NCBI GenBank assembly: GCA_000383355.1
Contig: KB911091.1
Span: forward strand, 137,806-201,805
From: Flavobacterium sp. SCGC AAA160-P02
Lineage (GTDB): Bacteria; Bacteroidota; Bacteroidia; Flavobacteriales; Flavobacteriaceae
Direction: 5' to 3'
DNA: 64,000 nt
Part shown: piece after piece, positions 52,876-61,205 of the stretch
Layout: every line of letters begins with the position of its first letter
How positions within the stretch are numbered: position 1 is the first letter of the stretch
Translations under genes and position numbers: made by a program
The notes under the pieces: model-generated
Told to the model about the DNA's origin: nothing
Seen by the model: only the letters and a program-made list of their open reading frames with translations
Database searches by the model: none

Positions 52876-54132
52876 TTAGTTAAGCACTAATTTTTTATTT
52901 GCAAAAATACCGTAGACTTTGCCTTTTAATTCTTTCCCAGTAAAGGCAGAGTTTTTAGAGGTTGATAAGATGTTTTCTTTAGAAAAAACGGAAATTCCTT
53001 CAGGATTAAAAAGTGTTAAGTTAGCGACTGTGTCTTTTTCTATTGTGATAGATTCTTGACCAAATATAGCCCTTGGGTTTATTGTTAGAGCTTTGATTGT
53101 TGTTTCTATATCTAACACTGAGTTTACGGTACCAAATAAACTTTCTAAACCAATTGTTCCGTCTTTTGCAAGGCTAAACTCTAGTTTTTTGTGTTCTATG
53201 TCTATTGGATTGTGATCTGAAGTTATTACATCAATAATTCCATCTTTTAGACCTTTCAACAGGGCTTTTGTGTCACTTTTAGTACGAAGTGGAGGAGTTA
53301 CTCTTACTTTACTATCAAAGAAGTCTAATTCGTCATCTATTAAAGTTAGATGATGAGCCGATACGCTACAGCTAACTTGTAATCCTTTCTTTTTTGCTTC
53401 TTTGATTAACTGCACAGATGTTGTTGAGGAAATTGTAGGAATGTGTAATTTTCCTCCAGTATATTCTAAAAGATATAAATCTCTAGCTATTTGCATGTGT
53501 TCTGCTAATGCAGCTGAGCCTTTGATGCCTAATCGAGTACTATTAATTCCTTCATTAACGATTCCTTCCCCTGCAATTGAATTATTTTGCGGAAAACTTA
53601 AAATTAGCCCATCAAAGTTTTGTGCATACAACAAGGCCAATTTCATTAAATTATCATTAGTGATAGATTTGTTATAGTCTCCAAAAGCTACTGCTCCAGA
53701 TTGTTGCATGTCAAATAGTTCGGCCATATCTATTCCTTTACTTCCTTTGGTTAAGGCGCCAATTGGAAAAAGATTGGTTGCTGATTTTGTTGCTTTATTT
53801 ATTAAAAATTCTACATCAGATTTTGAATCGATAACCGGATTAGTGTTTGCATTAACTGCAACAGCGGTAAATCCACTTTTAGAAGCGACTTCTAGTCCAT
53901 TGTTAATTGTTTCTCTTTCTTCATAACCTGGCTCCCCAAACGAAACGCTAGTATCGAACCAGCCACAAGAAACGTGCAGGTTGTTTAGCTTAATAGTTTT
54001 ATAAGATGGTTCTTGTTGAATAGTAGTTGCAATTTCACTAATCTTTCCATTAACAATTAAAATATCTTTAGTCTGATAGTGGTATGGGCTGGAAGTATCT
54101 ATGATAGTAGCCGATTTTAAAAGCGTAGTCAT
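52876..54132 (-). CDS. Dihydroorotase-like protein lacking metal ligands
   Basis: 418 residues from the ATG at 54132 (an upstream in-frame ATG at 54210 would overlap the preceding gene by 82 bp). The fold matches class I dihydroorotases, but HVHLREPG reads SVSFGEPG: both His (Ser62, Ser64) and the substrate Arg (Gly66) are lost. The HVST-like His is Thr233; the equivalent of the third His is Pro-rich (SFPQNN). The carbamylated-Lys position (ALTKG, Lys129) and SDHNP Asp306 remain. Pseudo-dihydroorotases are known subunits of ATCase complexes in Pseudomonas and others. No pyrB here. Starts 4 bp inside the BatA-like gene. Confidence 0.9.
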   Translation of the reverse strand: MTTLLKSATIIDTSSPYHYQTKDILIVNGKISEIATTIQQEPSYKTIKLNNLHVSCGWFDTSVSFGEPGYEERETINNGLEVASKSGFTAVAVNANTNPVIDSKSDVEFLINKATKSATNLFPIGALTKGSKGIDMAELFDMQQSGAVAFGDYNKSITNDNLMKLALLYAQNFDGLILSFPQNNSIAGEGIVNEGINSTRLGIKGSAALAEHMQIARDLYLLEYTGGKLHIPTISSTTSVQLIKEAKKKGLQVSCSVSAHHLTLIDDELDFFDSKVRVTPPLRTKSDTKALLKGLKDGIIDVITSDHNPIDIEHKKLEFSLAKDGTIGLESLFGTVNSVLDIETTIKALTINPRAIFGQESITIEKDTVANLTLFNPEGISVFSKENILSTSKNSAFTGKELKGKVYGIFANKKLVLN

Positions 54133-56084
54133 ATTTTGAAGAATTTTAAAATTAAAATTTCCAGCAACAAAGATACAATTGCAATTGCCAAAAACAACCT
54201 CCAAAGCCATTGAACTTCATTTTTTTCATTTATTTCTTCAAAAAGTTCCTTAATAGAGCTAAAAACTTGTACGTTTTTGTTTTCTTTTCCAATGGCCTTT
54301 AGATCATGAAAAGACAGTATGCTTTCATTTGATGAAATATTATAAGCGATGGAGCTTAGGGTGTCTTTCTCTAAAGAGATGTCATAAAAACCAGCATCTT
54401 TTGGCTCATTATTTGTTGATAAGGCTACTTTGCTAGCGAAATTTCTTTGAAAAGGAATAAAGGATTTTTGTTGGTTAGAAATTTTTAAAATTTGATTTTT
54501 TTCAATTTTTTTATTAATTTCTATGGTATTTTCTTCTTGAAGTGTATAATAGGGTTTCGTTATTTCTAAGCTTTGTTTGGCAATATTATACAAGGTTGGA
54601 ACAATTAACGGAGAATTAGAAAAATTTGAAGATTGAGTATCTAAAGGAGCCGAAAACCAATATATTTTTGAAAAAGGATTGGTAATTTCCTGTAAAAATG
54701 GAGTTTTATTTTCAAATGATAAAATAGTATTTCCTTGAAGAGTATTTTTATAACTAATAGTGGCAGACGGATATTGAAAATTAGTTATTTCTTTAATAAA
54801 AACCTCACTAAATAGAGGATGTTGAAAATTTATGGTTGTAATTTTTAAAGAATTAGTAATACGATTGAGAATAGTTCCTGAATTTATTTTTTTTAAAAAT
54901 GAATTATAGGAGCTAATTTCTATCTTTTGATCAGGTATGATTAATAAATGTCCTCCATTTTTAACAAATTGAAGTATGCTGTTTTCCAAAACACGCGAAA
55001 TACTTTTTAGCTGATTTATAATAAGTAGTTGTTGAGATGGAATTAAATTATAATTTACATTTTGTAATGTTGAATTTGTAAAATGAAAATCTTCTTCAGT
55101 GAAAATCTTTGAAAAGTAAGAAGATGTTTTTCCAATGTTTAAAATTGATGTTTTTTTAGGGGTGTTCATTGTAAAATAAAAGACATTGTCAAATAAGAAA
55201 ACATCGTTAAAGGTAACTTGTAGTTTCCCCTTAAATTGTTGAAAATTTTCTATTGGGAATTCTATTATTTTTACTTCGTTTTCTAAAATAGAGAAGGAGC
55301 GTTTGTTGATGAGTTTTGAGAAATTGTATAGTGCAATTGGAATATTATTTTTTGCTTCTCCTTGATTTTTTATGACTACTGAAACTAATTTAACCTTAGC
55401 GCTGGTTGTGGTAATAAATACACTATCAATAGAAATGTTATTTTTTGTATCATAATTCAGTTTTACAAAGGAAAAAGGACTAGTTACATTTGTAAACTTA
55501 TTTATTATTTTTTTATTAAAGTTCTGAAAATCAGATATTAAAATATGTTTATATGAAGTTTTACTTTTGTTCTTAACTTCACTTTGAATAGTATTAATTT
55601 TATCTTGATAAGAGGTGGTATTTGTAGTGTATTTTATATTTTTTAGAGATATATCTAATTCTTTCTTAGAAATATTTGATCTAATTTCATCATTTGTAAG
55701 AAGAGAATATTTATCTTTTTCTGGTGTGTTTTCTATGATTTTTTGTGCTGCTATTGTAAGCAGATTTCCATTTTTACCATTCGTGTTTAAGCTCATGGAG
55801 TTGTCTAAATATATATAATTATGATTTTCTACTTCTGCTTTTTTATCGCCAAAGTAGGGTTGAGAAAATGTAAAAAGTAACGCTAAGAAACAAAGCATTC
55901 TTGTGGCTAATAGAAGTAGTTTTTTTAGACGGGAACTCTTACGTGTTTCAAGGCTTATTTTTTGCAAAAATTGAACATTCGTAAACGCAATTTTTTTAAA
56001 CTTTTGTAGCTGAAAAAGATGTACTACTATCGGAATGATTAGAACAAATAAAAAATAAAAAACAGCAGGATATTTAAATTGCAT
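54129..56084 (-). CDS. BatA N-terminal-domain protein (VWA-type membrane protein)
   Basis: 651 residues. The start is the double-helix BatA domain (about 5-30 and 57-82, FALLFTFSQPYF-type); then a VWA-like region (YIYLDNSMSLNTNG, about 94-107), a long middle with ISDFQN and IIPDQKIE, and a C-terminal helix (about 620-645). The family sits in the inner membrane and is common in Bacteroidota with BatA/B operons; function unknown. Overlaps the DHOase-like gene by 4 bp. Confidence 0.85.
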   Translation of the reverse strand: MQFKYPAVFYFLFVLIIPIVVHLFQLQKFKKIAFTNVQFLQKISLETRKSSRLKKLLLLATRMLCFLALLFTFSQPYFGDKKAEVENHNYIYLDNSMSLNTNGKNGNLLTIAAQKIIENTPEKDKYSLLTNDEIRSNISKKELDISLKNIKYTTNTTSYQDKINTIQSEVKNKSKTSYKHILISDFQNFNKKIINKFTNVTSPFSFVKLNYDTKNNISIDSVFITTTSAKVKLVSVVIKNQGEAKNNIPIALYNFSKLINKRSFSILENEVKIIEFPIENFQQFKGKLQVTFNDVFLFDNVFYFTMNTPKKTSILNIGKTSSYFSKIFTEEDFHFTNSTLQNVNYNLIPSQQLLIINQLKSISRVLENSILQFVKNGGHLLIIPDQKIEISSYNSFLKKINSGTILNRITNSLKITTINFQHPLFSEVFIKEITNFQYPSATISYKNTLQGNTILSFENKTPFLQEITNPFSKIYWFSAPLDTQSSNFSNSPLIVPTLYNIAKQSLEITKPYYTLQEENTIEINKKIEKNQILKISNQQKSFIPFQRNFASKVALSTNNEPKDAGFYDISLEKDTLSSIAYNISSNESILSFHDLKAIGKENKNVQVFSSIKELFEEINEKNEVQWLWRLFLAIAIVSLLLEILILKFFKI

Positions 56085-56099
56085 TTGCTAAATAATCTA

Positions 56100-57584
56100 T
56101 TAGTATTTTGCGGCTTTACCTTTTGAAGAACTATTTTTAATAAAATCTCTTAAATCATCATTCGATTTTTTTAAATCTTCACTTCTTAAATACATCATAT
56201 GTCCACTTCTGTACCCTTTAAAATAGAAACGATCTTTCATCCTCCCGCTCGGATCAGTCTGCCACATGGTATACTTAGCATTAAAATAAGTAGTAGCACC
56301 ATCATAATATCCAGATTGTATTAAAACCTTTAAATAAGGGTTCTGTGCCATTGCTTGTCTTAATCCTTCCCTTACATTATCGTTTCTGTTGTCCCATGGT
56401 CTAACAGGTCCAAACACGTTATAAGTAACATCTGTTTTAAAGTTTAAATGTTCTCTTATATAATAATTTATTGCAGGAGTAAAAGAATGCAGCCATGAGG
56501 TAATTTCTGAATTATAATCTGGACTATCACCCGCTAACTTCTTGTCTAAGCCTTTATATCTAGAATCTAATCTTCCAATTGTAAAACCATTTTCATCTCT
56601 TAATAACTCTTTCCAGAAGTAGTCTTTTGGAACATCTAAATTATGTTGTAAAATCACATTCTTTTTTATTCCAGAAAAATAAGACATGCGCTCTGCTATT
56701 TTATTTCTTTCTGTATCCGAAATAAAGCCACCTTTAGCCATTGCAGGGATTAATTCGTTAATGGCATATTGTTCAGAAAGAGGTAAAATTTCTAATAAAT
56801 CTTTATTTTGTAATTCTTCTGGCAGCATCTTATGATACCATGCAGCAGCGGTAAAATAGGGTAAGTTTAATGAGGAAGAAAGTACCGAGCCAGTTCTTAA
56901 TACTTTATAATCTGCTGGAGAAACCATGATTACTCCATTTAAATACATCCATTGTCTGTTTTGAAGCTCAGCAGCTAATCCCATAACGCGGGTACCACCA
57001 TAGCTTTCACCTATGATATATTTGGGAGATTGCCATCTATTATTTCTTGAAATAAATGTATTTAACCACCCGGCAAGATATTTAATATCTGCATTGATTC
57101 CAAAAAATAAAGATTTGTCTAATTTTTCTCCTTTTTTTACGACTGGTCTAGAATACCCGGTATTTACAGGGTTAATATATACAATATCTGCAACGTCTAA
57201 AATTGAATTAGGATTATCTTTTACACCATAGGGCTGGATTGGATATCCTTCATCATCAATCCTTAATACTTTTGGACCTGTATATGCGATGTGCATCCAA
57301 ACAGAAGCAGAACCAGGACCACCATTAAATGACATAATTATTGGTCTTTCTGGGCTACTTTTTATATTGGTTCTTTTGTAGTAAGTGTAGTATAGAGATG
57401 CAATTATTTCTCCATGATCATCCCAGACAGGTTGCATTCCAGTGGTAGCTTTATAGGTTATTTTTTGACCATTTATAACTACTTCACTGTTGGTAACAAC
57501 GGTAGTGTCTACTGGAATTCTTGAGTCTTGCGCTTGTATACTTATAAAACTGATTACGAGTATAAAAAATAAATATTTTTTCAT
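56100..57584 (-). CDS. S10 family serine carboxypeptidase, secreted
   Basis: 494 residues. Signal peptide (to IQAQ). S10 features: MSFNGGPGSASVW (oxyanion, about 84-96), GESYGG (Ser194 in 192-197), the Asp in YYDGATTYF, and the His in KGYRSGHMMYL. Releases C-terminal amino acids in the periplasm or outside. Stands 15 bp upstream of the BatA-like gene on the same strand, possibly read together. Confidence 0.92.
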   Translation of the reverse strand: MKKYLFFILVISFISIQAQDSRIPVDTTVVTNSEVVINGQKITYKATTGMQPVWDDHGEIIASLYYTYYKRTNIKSSPERPIIMSFNGGPGSASVWMHIAYTGPKVLRIDDEGYPIQPYGVKDNPNSILDVADIVYINPVNTGYSRPVVKKGEKLDKSLFFGINADIKYLAGWLNTFISRNNRWQSPKYIIGESYGGTRVMGLAAELQNRQWMYLNGVIMVSPADYKVLRTGSVLSSSLNLPYFTAAAWYHKMLPEELQNKDLLEILPLSEQYAINELIPAMAKGGFISDTERNKIAERMSYFSGIKKNVILQHNLDVPKDYFWKELLRDENGFTIGRLDSRYKGLDKKLAGDSPDYNSEITSWLHSFTPAINYYIREHLNFKTDVTYNVFGPVRPWDNRNDNVREGLRQAMAQNPYLKVLIQSGYYDGATTYFNAKYTMWQTDPSGRMKDRFYFKGYRSGHMMYLRSEDLKKSNDDLRDFIKNSSSKGKAAKY

Positions 57585-57648
57585 TGTAATTAATTAAGAG
57601 CCTCTAAATTAATGGAAATAAACGACTTTTAAGCTACCGATATGTTAT

Positions 57649-58419
57649 TTAAAATTTTTCAAATACACCAAGGCCAAATAGTGCAAAGTCATACTTTACT
57701 GGGTCATTTTTATCAAAAGCTCTAAGTTTAGTGTCTAATTCATAGACGGCTTTCCAATCGTTTTGTTTGCGAGTTAGAATTCCTAATTTTCTAGCTACGT
57801 TTCCAGAGTGAACATCTAATGGACAAGATAAAAATGCTGGAGAATGAGTTTTCCAGAGGCCAAAATCTACTCCAGTGCTGTCATTTCTAACCATCCATCG
57901 TAAAAACATATGAATTCGTTTAGCTGCAGAATTTTTTAATGGGTTAGAAATATGTTTTTCTGTCCTACTTTCATGTGAAAGTTCGAAGAAAATTTGTTTA
58001 AAATTTGCAATAGAATTTTGATAATTTACATCACCTATAGATGGTTTTAAAACACTTTCCATTCCTTTGTGGTGTTTGTAGATATTTTGAAGAGATTTTA
58101 TAAAATACTGAAAATCAGTAGAATTAAATGTTCTGTGTACAAAATTAGTAATAGTTTTAAGTTCGCTATTGGAATGGTTCATTACAAAATCAAAGGGAGA
58201 ATTATCCATAATCTCCATCATTTTTTTTGAATTTCTAATAATCATTGTTCTATTTCCCCAAGCTATTGTAGCTGATAAAAATCCGGCAATTTCAACATCC
58301 TCTTTTGTTGAAAATTGATGTGGAATCTGAATAGGATCCGATGCTATAAAACTACTTCTATTGTAGGTTTCTACTTTTAAGTCTAAGAAATTTTTTAACT
58401 CTTTTTTAGGAATTACCAT
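57649..58419 (-). CDS. TIGR02757 / DUF2400 family protein
   Basis: 256 residues. Typical blocks are FIASDPIQIPHQFSTKEDVEIAGFLSA (about 24-50), ATIAWGNRTMI, FDFVMNH, HMFLRWMVRNDSTGVDFGLW and LDVHSGNVARKLGIL. The helical arrangement resembles DNA glycosylases, but no function is known. Overlaps the CPBP gene by 14 bp, so it is the last gene of a tight operon with CPBP and the ABC ATPase. Confidence 0.85.
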   Translation of the reverse strand: MVIPKKELKNFLDLKVETYNRSSFIASDPIQIPHQFSTKEDVEIAGFLSATIAWGNRTMIIRNSKKMMEIMDNSPFDFVMNHSNSELKTITNFVHRTFNSTDFQYFIKSLQNIYKHHKGMESVLKPSIGDVNYQNSIANFKQIFFELSHESRTEKHISNPLKNSAAKRIHMFLRWMVRNDSTGVDFGLWKTHSPAFLSCPLDVHSGNVARKLGILTRKQNDWKAVYELDTKLRAFDKNDPVKYDFALFGLGVFEKF

Positions 58420-58963
58420 TGCTAGCTAAAAGAAATAATGAAACTAATAAACCATTATATAAACTGTGTAAAAAGATAGACCAAAGTAAGCCTAAACGAA
58501 CTCTTATGAATCCAAAAATTAATCCTATAAAAAACTGAGGAGCAACTAGTAAGGGTGAGAAGAGTATCACATTTGTAGTTAATTCAAAATTAAAAAGATG
58601 CACGTATGCAAAAATACTTCCGATAGCATAAAATGCTATTTTAAATAACCTCGCTTGTTTGAAAAGTGTTAACGGAGCTCTAAAAATGAGTTCTTCCATA
58701 ACAGGAGCTATTACAGCTGCAAGAAAGAGAATTTTAAAACTACTTGAATCTTCAAAAAGTGTATCAGTAATATGACTGATCTCATGTAAAACACCTATAG
58801 ATGTTAAGAATCCATTAACTAGAGATATAAGAAAAGAAATTGTAATTGAAATCAATAAAAGAGAAAGTAGAACTTTACATCTATAAAAAAAATTATGATT
58901 AGTATCTTCTTCTAAAATTGGGTTTATCAGGTAATTAATAAGCTCGTTGAATGTTTTTGTCAT
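58406..58963 (-). CDS. CPBP-family intramembrane protease
   Basis: 185 residues, about five helices. EELIFR (90-95) is motif 1, followed by YVHLFNF (motif 2 His) and LWSIFLHSLYN (motif 3 His). These are CAAX-type/ABI metalloproteases that cut inside membranes or protect bacteriocin producers. Overlaps the ABC gene by 4 bp and the DUF2400 gene by 14. Confidence 0.88.
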   Translation of the reverse strand: MTKTFNELINYLINPILEEDTNHNFFYRCKVLLSLLLISITISFLISLVNGFLTSIGVLHEISHITDTLFEDSSSFKILFLAAVIAPVMEELIFRAPLTLFKQARLFKIAFYAIGSIFAYVHLFNFELTTNVILFSPLLVAPQFFIGLIFGFIRVRLGLLWSIFLHSLYNGLLVSLFLLASNGNS

Positions 58964-59619
58964 ATGATAACACCATCTCTCATGGTTAATTTTCTATCAG
59001 CCATAGTAGCCAATTCCTCATTGTGAGTTACAATAATAAATGTTTGATTGAATGTGTCTCTTAGTTCAAAAAATAATTTATGAAGACTTTCAGCTGAAGC
59101 AGAATCAAGATTTCCACTTGGTTCATCAGCAAGAATTACAGAAGGATTATTTATTAAGGCTCTGGCAACTGCTACTCGCTGTTGTTCTCCTCCAGAGAGC
59201 TCACTAGGTTTGTGATTCATTCTATTCTCTAGTCCTAAAAATTTTAAAAGCTCTTTTGCTTTTAGTTCAGTTTCTTTTCTATCTTTTTTTCCAATAAATG
59301 CAGGAATACAAATATTTTCTATGGCAGTAAATTCAGGTAACAGTTGATGAAACTGAAAAATATAGCCCACATGTTCATTTCTAAATGAGGCAATCATCTT
59401 ATCACTTAAACCCTGTAGTGTAATTCCATTAATTTCTAATATATAATCTTCTTCTTTTAATGGTTTGTCTAAGGTGCCTAAAATTTGAAGTAAGGTTGTT
59501 TTTCCAGCTCCAGAGGGGCCTACAATTGCAACAATTTCACCTTTCTTTATAGTAAGGTTAACTCCTTTTAGAACTTCTACATCACCATAATACTTGTGTA
59601 TATTTTTTGCAATTATCAT
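58960..59619 (-). CDS. LolD-like ABC transporter ATP-binding protein
   Basis: 219 residues. Walker [10 protein letters not shown] (34-42), Q-loop [12 protein letters not shown], signature LSGGEQQR (about 140-147), Walker B VILADEP. The MacB/LolD subgroup works with permeases such as the one at 11324-12559. No permease is next to it; the CPBP gene follows. Lipoprotein release is thus a possible but unproven role. Confidence 0.9.
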   Translation of the reverse strand: MIIAKNIHKYYGDVEVLKGVNLTIKKGEIVAIVGPSGAGKTTLLQILGTLDKPLKEEDYILEINGITLQGLSDKMIASFRNEHVGYIFQFHQLLPEFTAIENICIPAFIGKKDRKETELKAKELLKFLGLENRMNHKPSELSGGEQQRVAVARALINNPSVILADEPSGNLDSASAESLHKLFFELRDTFNQTFIIVTHNEELATMADRKLTMRDGVII

Positions 59620-59875
59620 GAAATTATATTTACGATAACGAAAATATTAAAAAAGGACTGAAATGACGTGTCTTCAGAAATTGTTTTTTTATTTATTATC
59701 AATTTCAAAGTAAGTAATTCTAAATTAAAAAATAGAGTTGTCCTATACAATTAAGGAATTTTATGATATATTGATGATAAAAAGTATTAAAAAAAAAGAT
59801 TCAGGGTTGGAAAAACTTTTGATAAATAAGCTCATTTTTATCATCCTGTTTATTCAAAATTTGAATTTGAATTTG

Positions 59876-59883
59876 TACTTTTG
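59876..59883 (+). promoter_or_regulatory. -7 element TACTTTTG for sucC
   Basis: TACTTTTG (59876-59883) is an exact TAnnTTTG match 25 nt before the sucC ATG, just after a TTTGAA-type repeat. The rest of the 289-bp gap holds no other gene. Confidence 0.55.
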
Positions 59884-59908
59884 CTACCGTTTTAAACATT
59901 AAGAATAC

Positions 59909-61105
59909 ATGAACTTACACGAATATCAAGGAAAAGAAATTTTAAATAGTTTTGGCGTAAGAATTCAGCGCGGAATTGTTGCAAATACTCCTAAAGAAGC
60001 TGTAGAAGCAGCCAAACAATTAACAACAGAAACTGGCACTAGTTGGTATGTTGTAAAAGCACAGGTTCATGCAGGTGGTCGTGGTAAAGGTGGTGGTGTT
60101 AAGTTGGCTAAAAACTTAACCGAAGTGGAGAGCATTTCTGATGATATTATTGGAATGATGCTAATTACACCACAAACTTCTGCAGAAGGTAAGAAAGTAC
60201 ATCAAGTTTTAATATGTGAGGATGTATACTACCCTGGAGATTCTGAACCAGAAGAATACTATATGTCTGTTTTATTAAACAGAAATACTGGTAGAAATAT
60301 GATTATGTATTCTACTGAAGGTGGAATGGATATTGAGACAGTTGCTGAAGAGACGCCTCACCTAATTTTTACTGAAGAAATAGATCCTACCTTAGGATTG
60401 TTACCTTTTCAAGGTCGTAAAATTGCATTTAACTTAGGGCTATCTGGAGGTGCATTAAAAGAAATGGCAAAGTTTGTTGCTGCTTTATACACAGCTTATA
60501 TAAAGTCAGACTCATCTATGTTTGAAATTAACCCTGTGTTAAAAACATCCGATGATAAAATTTTAGCAGTTGACGCCAAAGTTACTTTAGATGAAAACGC
60601 ACTATTTCGTCATAAAGATTATGCAGAAATGCGTGATTTACGTGAAGAAAACCCTATTGAAGTTGAAGCTAAAGCTGCAGGGTTAAATTATGTAGATTTA
60701 GATGGTAATGTTGGGTGCATGGTTAATGGTGCTGGGCTAGCTATGGGAACAATGGATTTAATTAAGCAAGCAGGAGGTGAGCCAGCTAACTTTTTAGATG
60801 TTGGAGGTACTGCCGATGCACAGCGTGTTGAAACTGCTTTTGGGATTATTTTAAAAGACCCAAATGTAAAAGCAATTTTAGTAAACATTTTTGGAGGTAT
60901 AGTTCGTTGCGATAGAGTAGCACAAGGTGTTGTAGATGCTTATAAAAATATGGGAGATAGAATTAATGTTCCTATTATTTGTAGATTACAAGGAACAAAT
61001 GCCATTGAAGCTAAAGCTTTAATTGATACTAGTGGAATGGAAATTATTTCTGCTACAGAATTTCAAGAAGCAGCAGATAAAGTACAAGAGGTTTTAGATT
61101 TATAG
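59909..61105 (+). CDS. sucC: Succinyl-CoA synthetase beta subunit
   Basis: 398 residues, full length. ATP-grasp domain (NLHEYQGKEILNSFGV, HAGGRGKGGGVKLAK, about 1-240), then the ligase part with CMVNGAGLAMGTMDLI, FLDVGGTADAQRV and NIFGGIVRCDRVAQG. Forms ATP or GTP from succinyl-CoA in the TCA cycle with SucD, which is not adjacent. Strong bidirectional terminator follows. Confidence 0.96.
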   Translation: MNLHEYQGKEILNSFGVRIQRGIVANTPKEAVEAAKQLTTETGTSWYVVKAQVHAGGRGKGGGVKLAKNLTEVESISDDIIGMMLITPQTSAEGKKVHQVLICEDVYYPGDSEPEEYYMSVLLNRNTGRNMIMYSTEGGMDIETVAEETPHLIFTEEIDPTLGLLPFQGRKIAFNLGLSGGALKEMAKFVAALYTAYIKSDSSMFEINPVLKTSDDKILAVDAKVTLDENALFRHKDYAEMRDLREENPIEVEAKAAGLNYVDLDGNVGCMVNGAGLAMGTMDLIKQAGGEPANFLDVGGTADAQRVETAFGIILKDPNVKAILVNIFGGIVRCDRVAQGVVDAYKNMGDRINVPIICRLQGTNAIEAKALIDTSGMEIISATEFQEAADKVQEVLDL

Positions 61106-61128
61106 AATCTCACTTGAAATCATAAAAT

Positions 61129-61158
61129 AAAAAACACCTCTATCTAGAGGTGTTTTTT
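61129..61158. terminator. Bidirectional terminator between sucC and uvrB
   Basis: AAAACACCTCT (61131-61141) and AGAGGTGTTTT (61146-61156) form an 11-bp perfect stem with T-runs on both strands, 25 nt after the sucC stop and 47 nt after the uvrB stop. Confidence 0.92.
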
Positions 61159-61205
61159 ATTTTATGTGTTTTTTAAACCAAATTTTCTTTCTTTTGATAA
61201 TAATT

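Noticed and set aside
54133..54210. N-terminal extension of the dihydroorotase-like protein from 54210
   Set aside because: It would overlap the BatA-like gene by 82 bp and has no conserved sequence; the 4-bp overlap at 54132 is typical coupling.
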